Source of the DNA: Blastomyces gilchristii SLH14081 | Taxonomy: Eukaryota > Ascomycota > Eurotiomycetes > Onygenales > Ajellomycetaceae | Assembly: GCF_000003855.2 (NCBI RefSeq) | Contig: NW_003101643.1 | Span: 198,702-239,057 of the forward strand | Direction of reading: 5' to 3' | DNA length: 40,356 bases | In this document: positions 1 through 9,500 of the stretch, in pieces | How positions within the stretch are numbered: position 1 is the stretch's first letter | Layout: every line of letters begins with the position of its first letter | Made by a program: the position numbers and the translations under genes | Notes under the pieces: model-generated | Told to the model about the DNA's origin: nothing | Database searches by the model: none | What the model saw: only the letters and a program-made list of their open reading frames with translations

Positions 1-265
1 CTGAATGAGACTGAATTTAATCTTCAGTTTCAGTCTTATTCTGATTTTGAAAGAATGATTATCTTTCACAGTCTATTCTGAGAAATTACTCTTATTTCAC
101 TGTTCTTATATTAAATCTGATCATTTTTCACATTATTTTTCTCAGAAATAATTCATTTTCAGATTTTTTTAATGCTTAATTCTGATAAGGACTCACACTA
201 AGAAATGTATGAAATTAGATTAAATAAAACTAAATGTGAAATTTATAGTCTTATCAGCCAGTCTA
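1..265 (-). repeat. MITE end (hAT-like family M), diverged and cut by the window edge
   Basis: Positions about 184-265 match the subterminal and terminal block of the MITE family seen complete at 17435-17939: a CAC.AAGAAATGTATGAAAT core followed by a CAGTCTA end. Positions 1-183 are only loosely similar to the rest of that element, so this copy is old or belongs to a subfamily. It abuts an LTR fragment at 266, which suggests that it inserted into that LTR. The other end lies outside the window. Confidence 0.6.
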
Positions 266-450
266 AATATTTATACATATATAAGATGAAACTTCAGAGT
301 AAAAGAATAGAAGTTTCAGAGTAGAAGAATAGAAACTCTGTAAGTTTTTCAGCTGAGAATCAGTGACTGAGCATTAAGACTTTTAGATAGAAGAATAGAA
401 ATCTATAAAGTGTAATAAAATAGTCTTATAATCAGACATAGCTCATCACA
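266..450 (-). mobile_element. Partial LTR of the Gypsy-A family
   Basis: This stretch aligns with the second half of the LTRs at 6280-6594 and 11716-12030. Shared landmarks are the ATATTTATACAT start, the CTTCAGAGT block, the GTGTAATA.AATAGTCT block and the CATCACA end. The first half of the LTR is missing because the MITE ending at 265 takes its place. It has the same orientation as the minus-strand Gypsy-A copy. It could be a solo LTR or the end of an element lying to the left. Confidence 0.65.
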
Positions 451-931
451 TATCTAGATATAAAATTAAAATATATAAAGAGTAGAATTAAAACAATACT
501 TTAATATTATATTAATTAATTAATAGAAGATTTTTATTTAAATAATATAACTATTATATATATACTTATAGATAAGAATTTATGTTTAGATAACTTCTTT
601 ATTTCTGAAAAAGAAAGTAGTTTTACAAAGTAATAATTTCAATATAATATTAAATATCTGTAATACTTAGCTATTAAGCTGTAGTTAAATATTATCTGTA
701 TAATATCTCTACTAATATAGAGAAACACTGCTTTTATCTTTAAAATATAAAAGACTCTATTACATATTATTTAATATTTAAAAGAAATATATAAGATTAA
801 TATATTCTATATAAAGAATAATACTGAAGAATCTGAGAATGAATTTCTTAATAAAATATATATATCATATAAGTATATAAATTTCAATTAAATTAATTTA
901 TTAAAAAATAATTTAAAATCTATATCTGATT
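451..931. other. AT-rich decayed DNA, no gene recognised
   Basis: This is very AT-rich sequence with long A/T runs and stops in all frames. It is the DNA into which the MITE dimer at 932-1951 was inserted. It may be body sequence of the copia element whose 3' end lies at 2201-2503, but no copia motif was recognised in it. Confidence 0.5.
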
Positions 932-1951
932 TAGACTGACCGCTGAGATCATGAATTTCACATTTAATTTCATTTAATCTGGTCTTATACATTTCTTGGC
1001 ATAAATCTCACTGAGACTAGACTGGCGCCGAGATCCAGAATTTCACATTTGATCTCATTTGATCTGGTCCCATACATTTCTTGGCATGAATCTCACTGAG
1101 ACTGGCTATCAAAAAAAACATGTAAAGTGACTATATATCAGATCTTAAAATGGAATCATGACTTGAAAAAATTGAGAAAGTGGTCTTATTTAGTCTCATT
1201 TAGTCTCATTCTTAGCATAAAGTTACTATTTTTAGACATTTTAAGGTTTTTTTTAGACTATTTTTAATTTTTTAAAAAGTAACACTTTTTGGTAACACTC
1301 AAATGAGATTTAAAGTCATTTAAAGCAATAAAAATAATTTAAATTGAGAAGTGAAAATCATGGTCTCATTTGAAAAATGTGACAAGAGTAGACAGTAAGT
1401 CTCACTGAGACAGTATGAGACTACTATCTAATGTTAAAACTGTGTAATGGAATCAGTCGAATTGGTAATAAGACTATCAAAAAATCTGGTTCTGGTCTCA
1501 GACACGGTCACACGGTCAGTCTAACTGAGACTAGTTATTAAAAAAACATGTAAAGTGACTATATATAAGATCTTAAAATGAAATCATGACTTGAAAAAAA
1601 TGAGAAAGTAGTTCTATTTAATTTCATTTAGTTTCATTCTTAGTATAAAGTTACTATTTTTAGAAATTTTAAGGTTTTTTTTAGACTATTTTTAATTTTT
1701 TAAAAAGTAACACTTTTTGATAACACTCAAATGAGATTTAAAGTCATTTAAAGCAATAAAAATAATTTAAATTGAGAAGTAAAAATCATGATTTTATTTG
1801 AAAAATGTGATAAGAGTAGACAGTAAGTCTCACTGAGACAGTATGAAACTACTATCTAATGTTAAAACTGTGTAATGAGATCAGTTGAATTGATAATAAA
1901 ACTATTAAAAAATCTAGTTCTGATCTCAGATATGATAACACAGTCAGTCTA
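932..1951 (+). mobile_element. Tandem dimer of a hAT-like MITE, inserted as one unit
   Basis: The first unit (932-1523) starts TAGACTGACCG and ends GGTCAGTCTA. The second unit (1524-1951) repeats the same body but lacks the first roughly 85 bp. In the first unit that 85-bp subterminal block is itself duplicated in tandem (932-1017 and 1018-1101). The dimer is flanked by one 8-bp direct repeat, ATCTGATT (924-931 and 1952-1959), and there is no such repeat at the junction between units. The 8-bp target duplication and TAG-type ends fit the hAT superfamily. No transposase is encoded. Nearly all differences between the units are transitions. Confidence 0.85.
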
Positions 1952-2503
1952 ATCTGATTACATCTTTAGATTAAAAATTACACTGATTTCATAATAATTA
2001 AGTAAGTAACTCTGTATATTCTTAAACTTTAATAAGACTGAATATATAATATTAAGTGAAGCTGTATATAAAGTAATATAATTAAGAAGTATGATAATAA
2101 ATCTGAGCTTTATTAAAGTGAAAGACTCTTTATTAATTAAAATAAATAATAAGAAAGTAATTAATCTTACTACAGTGCAGCAGTGCCTGTAATCACTATA
2201 AAAAGTAAGTATATTAATATCTGATTTTATTACACTTAGAGTTAGTTGAATAACAGTATATTCTTGACTGATTACATTTTAACTGAGAAAATAGTAGTAG
2301 ATGAATTGACTAAACTCTTGAATATAATTTCATTTCATTAATTTCTTGATTTACTAGATTTTATAGATGAAGAGGGATGAAATATTCAAACTCAATGTGA
2401 ATAGCATGATATGAATGGATTTGAGAATGACATAGCTAGATTTGCAAGAGGTGTTTGATCCTTTTTATGGCATTGAGATCTTGCATTGCAATGCGAGGGG
2501 GGC
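1952..2503 (+). pseudogene. 3' end of a decayed Ty1/copia pol (RNase H C-terminus) with polypurine tract
   Basis: Frame 2201-2320 reads as the C-terminal tail of a copia RNase H. It has a K-Y-I-N-I-(stop)-F-Y-Y-T segment, the counterpart of the family's KHIDIRFHF motif, and then a TDYI-T-E-K-.-V-DELTKLL segment, the counterpart of the usual 'ADxLTKPL' ending. Three in-frame stops interrupt it. A purine run (about 2494-2502, GCGAGGGGGG) lies directly before the LTR at 2504, where a polypurine tract should be. The LTR at 2504 is therefore probably the 3' LTR of this element. The upstream part of pol is not recognisable and contains the MITE dimer. Confidence 0.6.
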
Positions 2504-2623
2504 TGTAGCAGCGTCCGCCCCAGTGGCGTTGCATAGCGATCGCTCCGCCTACACGTGATCTCATATGTAATATAAATATAGCTAGCTCTTCCCACACGAA
2601 TACAACAGATTAACCATCCCACA
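2504..2623 (+). mobile_element. Copia-type LTR, left copy (LTR1)
   Basis: This 120-bp sequence starts TGTAG and ends CCACA. It is nearly identical, in direct orientation, to 5339-5456; the differences are a few substitutions and short indels. It is preceded by a purine tract and the RNase H tail of a copia element. After a short AG-rich insertion it is followed by GGTTATCACCCGCC, a primer-binding-site-like block. It is much less mutated than the copia body on its left. At under 130 bp it may be shorter than RIP can recognise. Confidence 0.7.
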
Positions 2624-2882
2624 GAGAGAGGGTTATCACCCGCCGACCCAAAGTTCTCACTCCTGAAAGTTGGGCAAGCCCAAAATAGCTTTTGCGGTTT
2701 TCACATGCTACCCCTAATCAGGTTAACTCGCCCGAGACGACTAGGAAAGGTGACTCACAATATCCCTAGTTCTGGGGTTCCAGTATGCTGAAGACACGTC
2801 AGTTATTGTAGCTGCTCTCCCCTCAGCTAGCCTTCCGCAGCAACGCTTCTCTTGCTAGAAATAACCATTTCCCATCTTCATA
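2624..2882 (+). promoter_or_regulatory. Upstream region of the DUF7924 gene
   Basis: This is unmutated, normal-GC intergenic DNA between LTR1 and the proposed ATG at 2883. It begins with the GGTTAT.-CCCG block shared with the right LTR junction. It contains a pyrimidine-rich stretch at about 2811-2833 (CTGCTCTCCCCTCAGC) of the kind often found near fungal transcription starts. No clear TATA box or other factor site was recognised. The promoter role is inferred from position only. Confidence 0.35.
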
Positions 2883-4579
2883 ATGGCTCGTCATCAAATG
2901 ATGCCCAGTATCGAGTGTCAAACGCCGATAGTCGCCAGAAAACGCCTGGCACCCGAAGCCAAAGGTAATATCCAGATTATTTTACTGTATTCTAGGCTGA
3001 CTTGTTATAGGGAAACAAGCTAAGCGAGTTAAGAGAGAACCACAGAAACAGCAACCGAAGTACTACCGCAGGAGCGTGCGGCTAAGCAATAAAAAAGCCC
3101 TTACAACTGTATGTGCACTTCTTCGGCTGTATGACTGAGTGATATGATATCGATGTGACGGAGATATTGCAGGACTCTCCCACCCGCATCCACAACCGAG
3201 AACAGAATACAAAACCGAATGATAAACGGCCCTGTGAAGATCAAGCGCGCTCCTCCCCAAAGCGACCCCGCTCGTCTACGAGCTTAGCCATTGAATATCC
3301 TTTTGTAGAAGAGCAGCGTGATATTGCCAACTGGAAGAAGGTTGACCTGATCGGATATTGGTGCAAGAACGATCGCTGGCCTATAGAATATTTTGAAGCA
3401 CAACCTGGACAGATTGAAAATATGAGCCACCTTCTTGCAAAGAAAAAATCAACGGCTTCTCTTCGCCGCAAGAACTCAAATTCAAGTCTTGTTACAGGCT
3501 CCAACACTCCTACTGATCAAGAGTCAAGAGACGGAAAGAGTGCCAAGTACAGAAGCGCTACTTATGAAACCGTTCTCGCTACTAAAGGCAGCTTCATGCG
3601 CAAGTCGGATTTAGGAATAACAGATAGGAGCAAGGGGATTTGTAAGGAGTTGCTGGAAAGGGATCAACCTGTTCCCAAACACACGCTCTTTCGGGATGAT
3701 ACATTTGATGAATTTTGTCAAAGGCTACAAGGAAAGAATGAGTCAAGAGTTATCCAGGATATATCTCGAGTAATTGTGCCTTCGGCAGAATCTCTCGCAG
3801 TTGACGGAGCCAAGACCCTTAAACACTTGGTTGAAAGCGTCAATGAACAGTGGAGCTCCTCCATTGCTTTCTGTGGACCACGTCCTCAGCCCGATTATGC
3901 GGTCGGGTTCGGCCGTTCTGCGTTCACAGAAGACCAACTAAAGACGTTCGAGCCTTTCCTCGGCTATGACCCGGATACCTACAGCTCTTACTTCCTAGCC
4001 ACCTTCTATATGTACTTTCCTTTCCTGACCAGCGAGGTCAAGGGTACCGCCGCCCTCGACATCGCTGATCGACAGAACGCACACAGCATGACCCTCTCTG
4101 TGAGGGGCGTCGTTGAGCTGTTTAAACTTGTGGGACGCGAAGAGGAGGCCAATCGCGAGATCTTGGCGTTCTCGATCTCGCACGACCACAGGACAGTGAG
4201 AATGTACGGCCACTATGCAGTCATCGAAGGGGACAAGACATCTTTCTACCGTCACCCAATCAAAACATTTGACTTTACCAGCGAGGAGGGAAAGGATAAG
4301 TGGAGTGCATACACGTTTACTAAGAATGTTTATGATATATGGATGCCAGACCACCTGAAAAGGATCCGGTCTGCCATTGATGAGATCCCTCGTGGAGTAA
4401 GTTTTGACCTTTCACAGCCAGGACTTGGACTCTCTCGATCAAACGCCCCGTCATTTTTAGATGAGGATGACAGCCAACCAAGTCAAGCTAGCTTTGTAGG
4501 CTCAGCAGAAGTTACACCCAATACTTCCTTCACCCAACAGACGCAGCAGGCATTGAAGCGACCAAGGAGGCAGAAATAG
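2883..4579 (+). CDS. DUF7924-type fungal protein, three exons, possible PD-(D/E)XK fold
   Basis: The long open frame has no ATG in its 5' part, only GTG at 3155. Splicing supplies one. Exon 1 is 2883-2964 (starts MARHQMMPSI). Intron 1 is 2965-3010 (46 bp, GTAATA, branch-like GCTGAC, TAG). Exon 2 is 3011-3108. Intron 2 is 3109-3172 (64 bp, GTATGT to GCAG). Exon 3 is 3173-4579. The phases join without a stop, giving 528 residues. The N-terminus and the C-terminus (LKRPRRQK) are basic and nuclear-signal-like. The conserved core, about residues 280-470, has RPQPDYAVGF, then EVKG, ALDIADRQNAHS, ISHDHRTVRMYGHY, YRHPI and VYDIWMPDHLKRI. This pattern matches the multicopy fungal DUF7924 family. D301 and E348-x-K350 resemble a PD-(D/E)XK nuclease core, which is inference. 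No cellular role is established. The gene lies in an island of normal base composition between two LTRs and shows no decay. Confidence 0.85.
2965..3010 (+). other. Intron 1 of the DUF7924 gene
   Basis: The intron is 46 bp with a GTAATA donor, a TTATAG acceptor and a GCTGAC branch-like site 12-17 bp before the acceptor. It lies in phase 1. It is short but within the normal range for filamentous ascomycetes. Confidence 0.65.
3109..3172 (+). other. Intron 2 of the DUF7924 gene
   Basis: The intron is 64 bp with a consensus GTATGT donor and an ATTGCAG acceptor, in phase 0. GACTGA at about 3133 is a possible branch site, and TGTGAC at about 3154 is an alternative. Removing it joins exon 2 to the long open frame. 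The reading frame inside the intron has a stop (TGACTGAG near 3132), so retention would truncate the protein. Confidence 0.7.
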
Positions 4580-5338
4580 CGTGCATCAACATAGGTGGTT
4601 AAGACAAGACTTAATTATTATCATTTGGATTATTCTACATGTGTTATGTCAACTAAATCCAGAATATCTTTCCGTAAACTCATAAGCTGGTTGTTAGACT
4701 GCGGGGCAGCACATCCGATGATAGCCTATTATGACGCTGCGCACCACCAGTAATGATAAAAAGTTTTCGCCCATTCACACCAGTCCAATCGCAGCCAGGT
4801 GGGGGCCACATCCCACATCATGCCTGCGTGCCTGGGCAGATATTGGATACATGCTTCTCTTGGCTAGCGGAGTCATGTGATCGCTCCTTTTCATCGTATT
4901 CACGAAACGATGCCACGCTTTCGATCGCGGGCCAAAAAGCGGGATGCTCGTTGGAAATATCCAAGGAGGCCCTGCGCCAAGAGGGCGAATGCCAAAGTTT
5001 CATCATAGGGCTTTCGGGCTGCGGTTTATATTTTTTCCTTTGTGTTGGGGAACCTACCAAAAACAGCTCACACAGCGCCAGCATCCTTCACTAGAATTCC
5101 ACAAGTTTCTTTGGCTGTGTACTGTAAACGCCGTCCTTTCTCTCTCTGCTCTGTGATCTCGTCTGTTCTGCCACCTTGTAGTCCTCTGCCCAACTATAGT
5201 ACTTTGTGGGATTTTACTCTTTGTAATTTGGGTGGCCGGCCGTTGCATAATGAAGCATTTGATCAGAATATCGGAGTAACAGGCGGTTTTGATGTCGTAG
5301 TTATTGTGGAAGGTGTAAAGCTTGTGAGAAGTTATATG
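4580..5338. other. Unmutated non-coding part of the gene island
   Basis: This is normal-GC DNA 3' of the gene. It must contain the gene's terminator and poly(A) site, but no AATAAA is seen. Small open frames here, such as 4753-5094 and 5042-5446, overlap on both strands and show no recognisable family. A CT-rich run at about 5133-5185 (CCTTTCTCTCTCTGCTCTG) resembles a fungal promoter or 5' leader. It could belong to a gene that was cut off by the LTR at 5339. No purine tract is visible immediately before that LTR. Confidence 0.45.
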
Positions 5339-5456
5339 TGTAGCGTCCGCCCCAGTTGCGTTGCCATAGCGAACGCTCCGCCTACACGTGATCTCATATG
5401 TAATATATATATAGCTAGCTCTTCTCACACGAATACAACAGATTAACCATTCCACA
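5339..5456 (+). mobile_element. Copia-type LTR, right copy (LTR2)
   Basis: This is a direct repeat of the LTR at 2504-2623: 118 bp, TGTAG start, CCACA end. It is followed at once by GGTTATAGCCCGG, a primer-binding-site-like block that is also found after LTR1. This indicates the 5' end of an element, yet AT-rich decayed DNA begins about 15 bp later. No 5-bp duplication was found between the DNA left of LTR1 (GGGGC) and right of LTR2 (GGTTA). The pair could bound a cargo-carrying element or result from recombination between LTRs. Confidence 0.7.
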
Positions 5457-5602
5457 GGTTATAGCCCGGATAGCACGTTTTTACAAAGAATTACATTATT
5501 TTTATTTTTTTTACTTTTGTTTAAAAACACCTGTGTAAGTATTGAATGTGTTCACTCTGAATAGAAGAATTCTTTTACTACATTTATTTTTATAATAAGC
5601 TG
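5457..5602. other. Transition from gene island to decayed DNA
   Basis: After the LTR2 primer-site-like block the sequence turns T-rich (about 5480-5525) and then AT-rich. No gene or repeat end was recognised between LTR2 and the Gypsy-A LTR at 5603. Confidence 0.5.
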
Positions 5603-5868
5603 TGTGACTGTGTCTGATTATAAGACTATTTTATTACACTTTATAGATTTCTGCTGAAAGTTATGATTCTCAGTCACTGATTCTCAACTGAAGAACTCAC
5701 AGAGTTTCTATTCTTCTACTTTAAAGCTTTATTTTGTATATGTATAAATATTTGCTCTAATTATTAATTTTCATACTTTCTCTTTTATTTTTCTTCTCTA
5801 ATACTTTTTACTTTTATTATATAAGATCTATATTTTAATACTGATCTATTCAGTGTAGATTTTTTATA
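5603..5868 (+). mobile_element. 5' LTR of plus-strand Gypsy-A
   Basis: This 266-bp copy is in reverse orientation to the LTRs at 6280 and 11716. It starts TGTG..ACTGTGTCTGATTATAAG and ends GTAGATTTTTTATA, a mutated form of GTAGACCTCTTACA. It is shorter than the 315-bp copies and has an internal deletion. It is heavily C-to-T/G-to-A mutated. Confidence 0.75.
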
Positions 5869-6274
5869 CTTGGAAAATATTCATTATCTTCTCATTAGAA
5901 ACAATTATTTATTAAGAAGATATTTAAATGTATAATAATATACAAGAAATAGAGAAATGAATAATTAGTTAAGTAGATACTAAGTCTTTAAGTAGAAGCT
6001 TACTTATCAGTTATTCTGACTCTGTAATAAAGATCTTATAAAGAGAATATCAGTGAAAGACTCAAGAGTTCTGATACTTTAAATATATAAAATATTTATA
6101 TAATTACACTTCTTCTGATTCTGCAGATATTATACATCTGATGAATAATATAGCTATATCTATTAATAATTTAAGAGAACTCTTAAATATAAGTATAGAT
6201 ATAGTACTACAGTAGCTCTGAGTAATGGTAAAATTATAATAATAATAGATAGCTGATATACATGCAAATTAACA

Positions 6275-6279
6275 ATATT
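6275..6279 (+). repeat. Target-site duplication ATATT, left (minus-strand Gypsy-A)
   Basis: ATATT lies directly before the LTR at 6280 and again directly after the LTR ending at 12030 (12031-12035). A 5-bp duplication is usual for gypsy integrases. Confidence 0.9.
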
Positions 6280-6594
6280 TATAAGAGGTCTACGCTGAAT
6301 AGATTGGTATAATATTGATAGGTCTTATATAACAAAGAGAAAAACATTAAAGAAGAAAAAGAAAGAGGAAGTGCAAGAATCTGCAATTGAAGTGAATATT
6401 TATACATGTATATAGTGACATATATAGTGAAGCTTCAGAGTGAAAGAATCTATACACATTTGTAGTGACTGAGAATTGATGATCAAGAATGACTGAGAAT
6501 CAGAGTGTAGCATACATATTCAAGAATAAAACAGTTGAAATCTGTGAAGTGTAACAGAATAGTCTATATAATTGATCAGACACAGCCTGTCACA
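6280..6594 (-). mobile_element. 3' LTR of minus-strand Gypsy-A
   Basis: This 315-bp LTR starts TATAAGAGGTCTACGC on the plus strand (TGTAAGAGG before mutation) and ends CCTGTCACA. It has exactly the same length as the partner at 11716-12030. It is mutated throughout, unlike the right half of its partner. Confidence 0.88.
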
Positions 6595-9500
6595 TTAATT
6601 CCTTCTTTTCAGAAGTAGTTCTCATCAGTTAAGAGTCACTGTTTCAGATAATACAGAACTCAGAGTTCAGATTAAGTAATCATATCTGACTCATTTCACA
6701 AGATATTATCAGCTGCAGTTACAGAGTCTCTTATTGAGAATATTCTTAATTTCTCACTCAAGCTTATTATCTTCTTCTATGATATCTGGCAGCTGTTAGT
6801 CAGAAGTCAGTTGAGAAGAGAATGAGTCAGTGACAGTATGACAGAGTAAGCTTGTATGAAAGACATTATGAATTTCTGATGATATATTAAGATGATAGTT
6901 ATAACTATCTAGAACTTCTATCACTTTATACTTGATATAATAGTAATTCAGTATACAAGATAAATATGTGATCTGTATATTCTTAAGATTCAATCATATC
7001 AGATCTTCTATCTTATATTATTCAGTGAAGTCTTGATAAATATTAATTTAATCTTCTTAATTCTGTTTAGTACTCATCATGAAGGCTTCTACTTAATTAT
7101 AAGTATCTCAGAGTTTTATTACTATATTATTAATAATCTGAATCAGACTGCAGAGATTCAGTGTGAAATGTGTAGTTTTTAGAAGATTCAGTACTTTTAT
7201 ATGATATCTGTATATGAGAAAGAACAGACTTATATCTATTAAAACAGTATCTTAATCATTGATAGTAATCTCTGTGTGTAGAAGAAGATTATATCAATTA
7301 TCTTATAAGTGATTACAGAACTTATGAAGATAATTCTTCATAGTCTGAATTATTCATTCTGATACATTATCAGTCTCAGAGTAATAGACAGTTAACAGAT
7401 AATATATAATCTTGAGAACTTGACAGATTCTTGTTCAGAGAGTACTTATGAATTGACAGCTCTGATCTAATACTATAGATCTCAGTAATTTATACATCTG
7501 ATAGAATAAGCTCTGTAGAAAAGCTTCAGTGACTTGTTCAGTATTTATTTTATTACAAGATTTCAATATTATATCTTTACTCAATCAATTCATAATAATC
7601 AGAATATTTCTATAATTCTTACTCTTAGAGAGATTAATAGTGAAGTCAATTATCACATCTTATCAGATTCTATTGAGAATATTAAGTGATTTTAGCAGAC
7701 CTTTTCTATGATTCTTTCACAAGATGATGAAAGAATAATGATTACAGTTTCAGACAAAGTGTCTGATACTATTTAATATCTCAGATTAGTAGAATTCTTG
7801 AGAGATTATTCTATACAGTTATTCACAGTCTGAATAATCAGTTATATATAAATTATGCATCTCTTACATTATCTGAGTGTGTAAGAGTTCAGAGTGAGAG
7901 ACTCAGTGTCATTTATAAAATTATAGAGTGTTATTATCATTAATTGAACATTCTGAGATGTCAGTTCTTATACATAGTTCTGAGGAGAATCAGAGTGCTT
8001 CTTAATATACTGCTTTAATAAGCACTTGATAAAGTTTATTAGTTTGAGCTGTTATATATCATAATTTATCTAGTATAGATTCAGAAGAAGTCAAGATATT
8101 AATATCAGTATCAGTGTCAGTTTGAAGAGAAGGTGTTCTAATCAGAGAAGTATGTATAGTGTTATGAGTTATTTCATCTTGATTAACTAATATCTTTGAA
8201 TCTAGAAGCTGATGTTCTCAGTTCATTCAACAGATGTCTGTTACATTGAAAGACATATCTTGCTCTTGTTATAAGAGAGCATCTGCTATTGAGTTCTGAC
8301 TGTCAGAATAGTAGTGTATTATAAAATGAAAGCTGCTTAAGAACTCAGATCATTGTATCTGTTATTCAGTGAGTTTATAAGTAATTATAAAGTATTTAAG
8401 ATTCTTATAATCTATGATTATCTTAAATTCAGAGATACTTTGAAGTTCAGAGTCTCATTCTTCTAAACAGTGTATAATTATGAGAAGTTTCTTATCATAG
8501 ATTTCATAATTGCATTTAATGAGACTCAGTTTCTTAGACATGAAGACACATAATTATAGAATATCTTTATTATCATATTACAATATTACTTCTTCTATTA
8601 TATAGTCAGAGAAATCAGCTTCAATAACTATTTTATAATCAGAATTGAATATTATTAGCAGAGAGATATTAATGAATATCTTCTTTATCTGTATAAATGC
8701 AGCTTCAGTGTCTACTGATCATTGAAATACTGAGTCTTTCTTAGTGAGTTCTGTAAGTGATCTTGTAATATCTGAGAAGTTTTATATAAATCACTGATAG
8801 AAATTAGTGAATTCAATGAAGCTTTATATATCTTTTACAGTATATGAAGCTTCTCATTCAAGAATGACAGAGATCTTCTCAGAATTCATTCAAATTCTCT
8901 TACCAGCTTCTATGTTTACTCAACTAAGTATTTAGTACTCTTAACTTTGAAATCACACTTGTCAATATCAATTAATCATTCTGCTTCTTATAGTCATTGT
9001 AATACTCTTTATACATGCTCTTAATACTCTTTTCTAAATTCATCAGTGAAGATGAGAATGTCATCTAGATAAGTAGATATAAACTTATTAAGAAAATCTC
9101 AGAGTGCTCAGTTAATATACTTCTGAAATATACTAAGAGTATTAGCTAGTTCAAAGAGTGTGACTATTCATTCAAAGAGATTATAACATGTTCAGAATAC
9201 TGTAAGTCATTTATCTTCTTCAGTAATATGAATCTTACGAAATGCAGTAATGACATCTAGCTTTGTAAATTATTAAGCTCACTTAATACATGCTAGAATT
9301 TCATTGATGAGAGATAAGAGATAACAATCTTTCTTTATCAATCTGTTCAGATCTCAGTAGTTCACACAGAATCAGAGTTCTTCATCTGACTTCTTACAAA
9401 GAGAATAGAAGCTGCAGTGAAAGAGTTGCTAATATATATAAATTTCTTATTCAACAGATCATTGAGTGTCTTTCAAAGAAGAAGAAGTTCATCTTAAGAC

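Noticed and set aside
3155..4579. A 474-codon open frame starting at GTG 3155 as the real gene
   Set aside because: Fungal genes start at ATG. The first 18 bases of that frame belong to a well-formed intron (GTATGT...GCAG), and splicing gives an ATG start at 2883 with matching phases.
4753..5446. Open frames at 4753-5094 and 5042-5446 and their opposite-strand partners
   Set aside because: They overlap one another on both strands, show no family motif, and one runs into the LTR at 5339. They look like chance frames in normal-GC DNA.
2499..5461. A target duplication proving the LTR-gene-LTR cassette to be one element
   Set aside because: GGGGC before LTR1 and GGTTA after LTR2 do not match, so the single-element model is left as a hypothesis.
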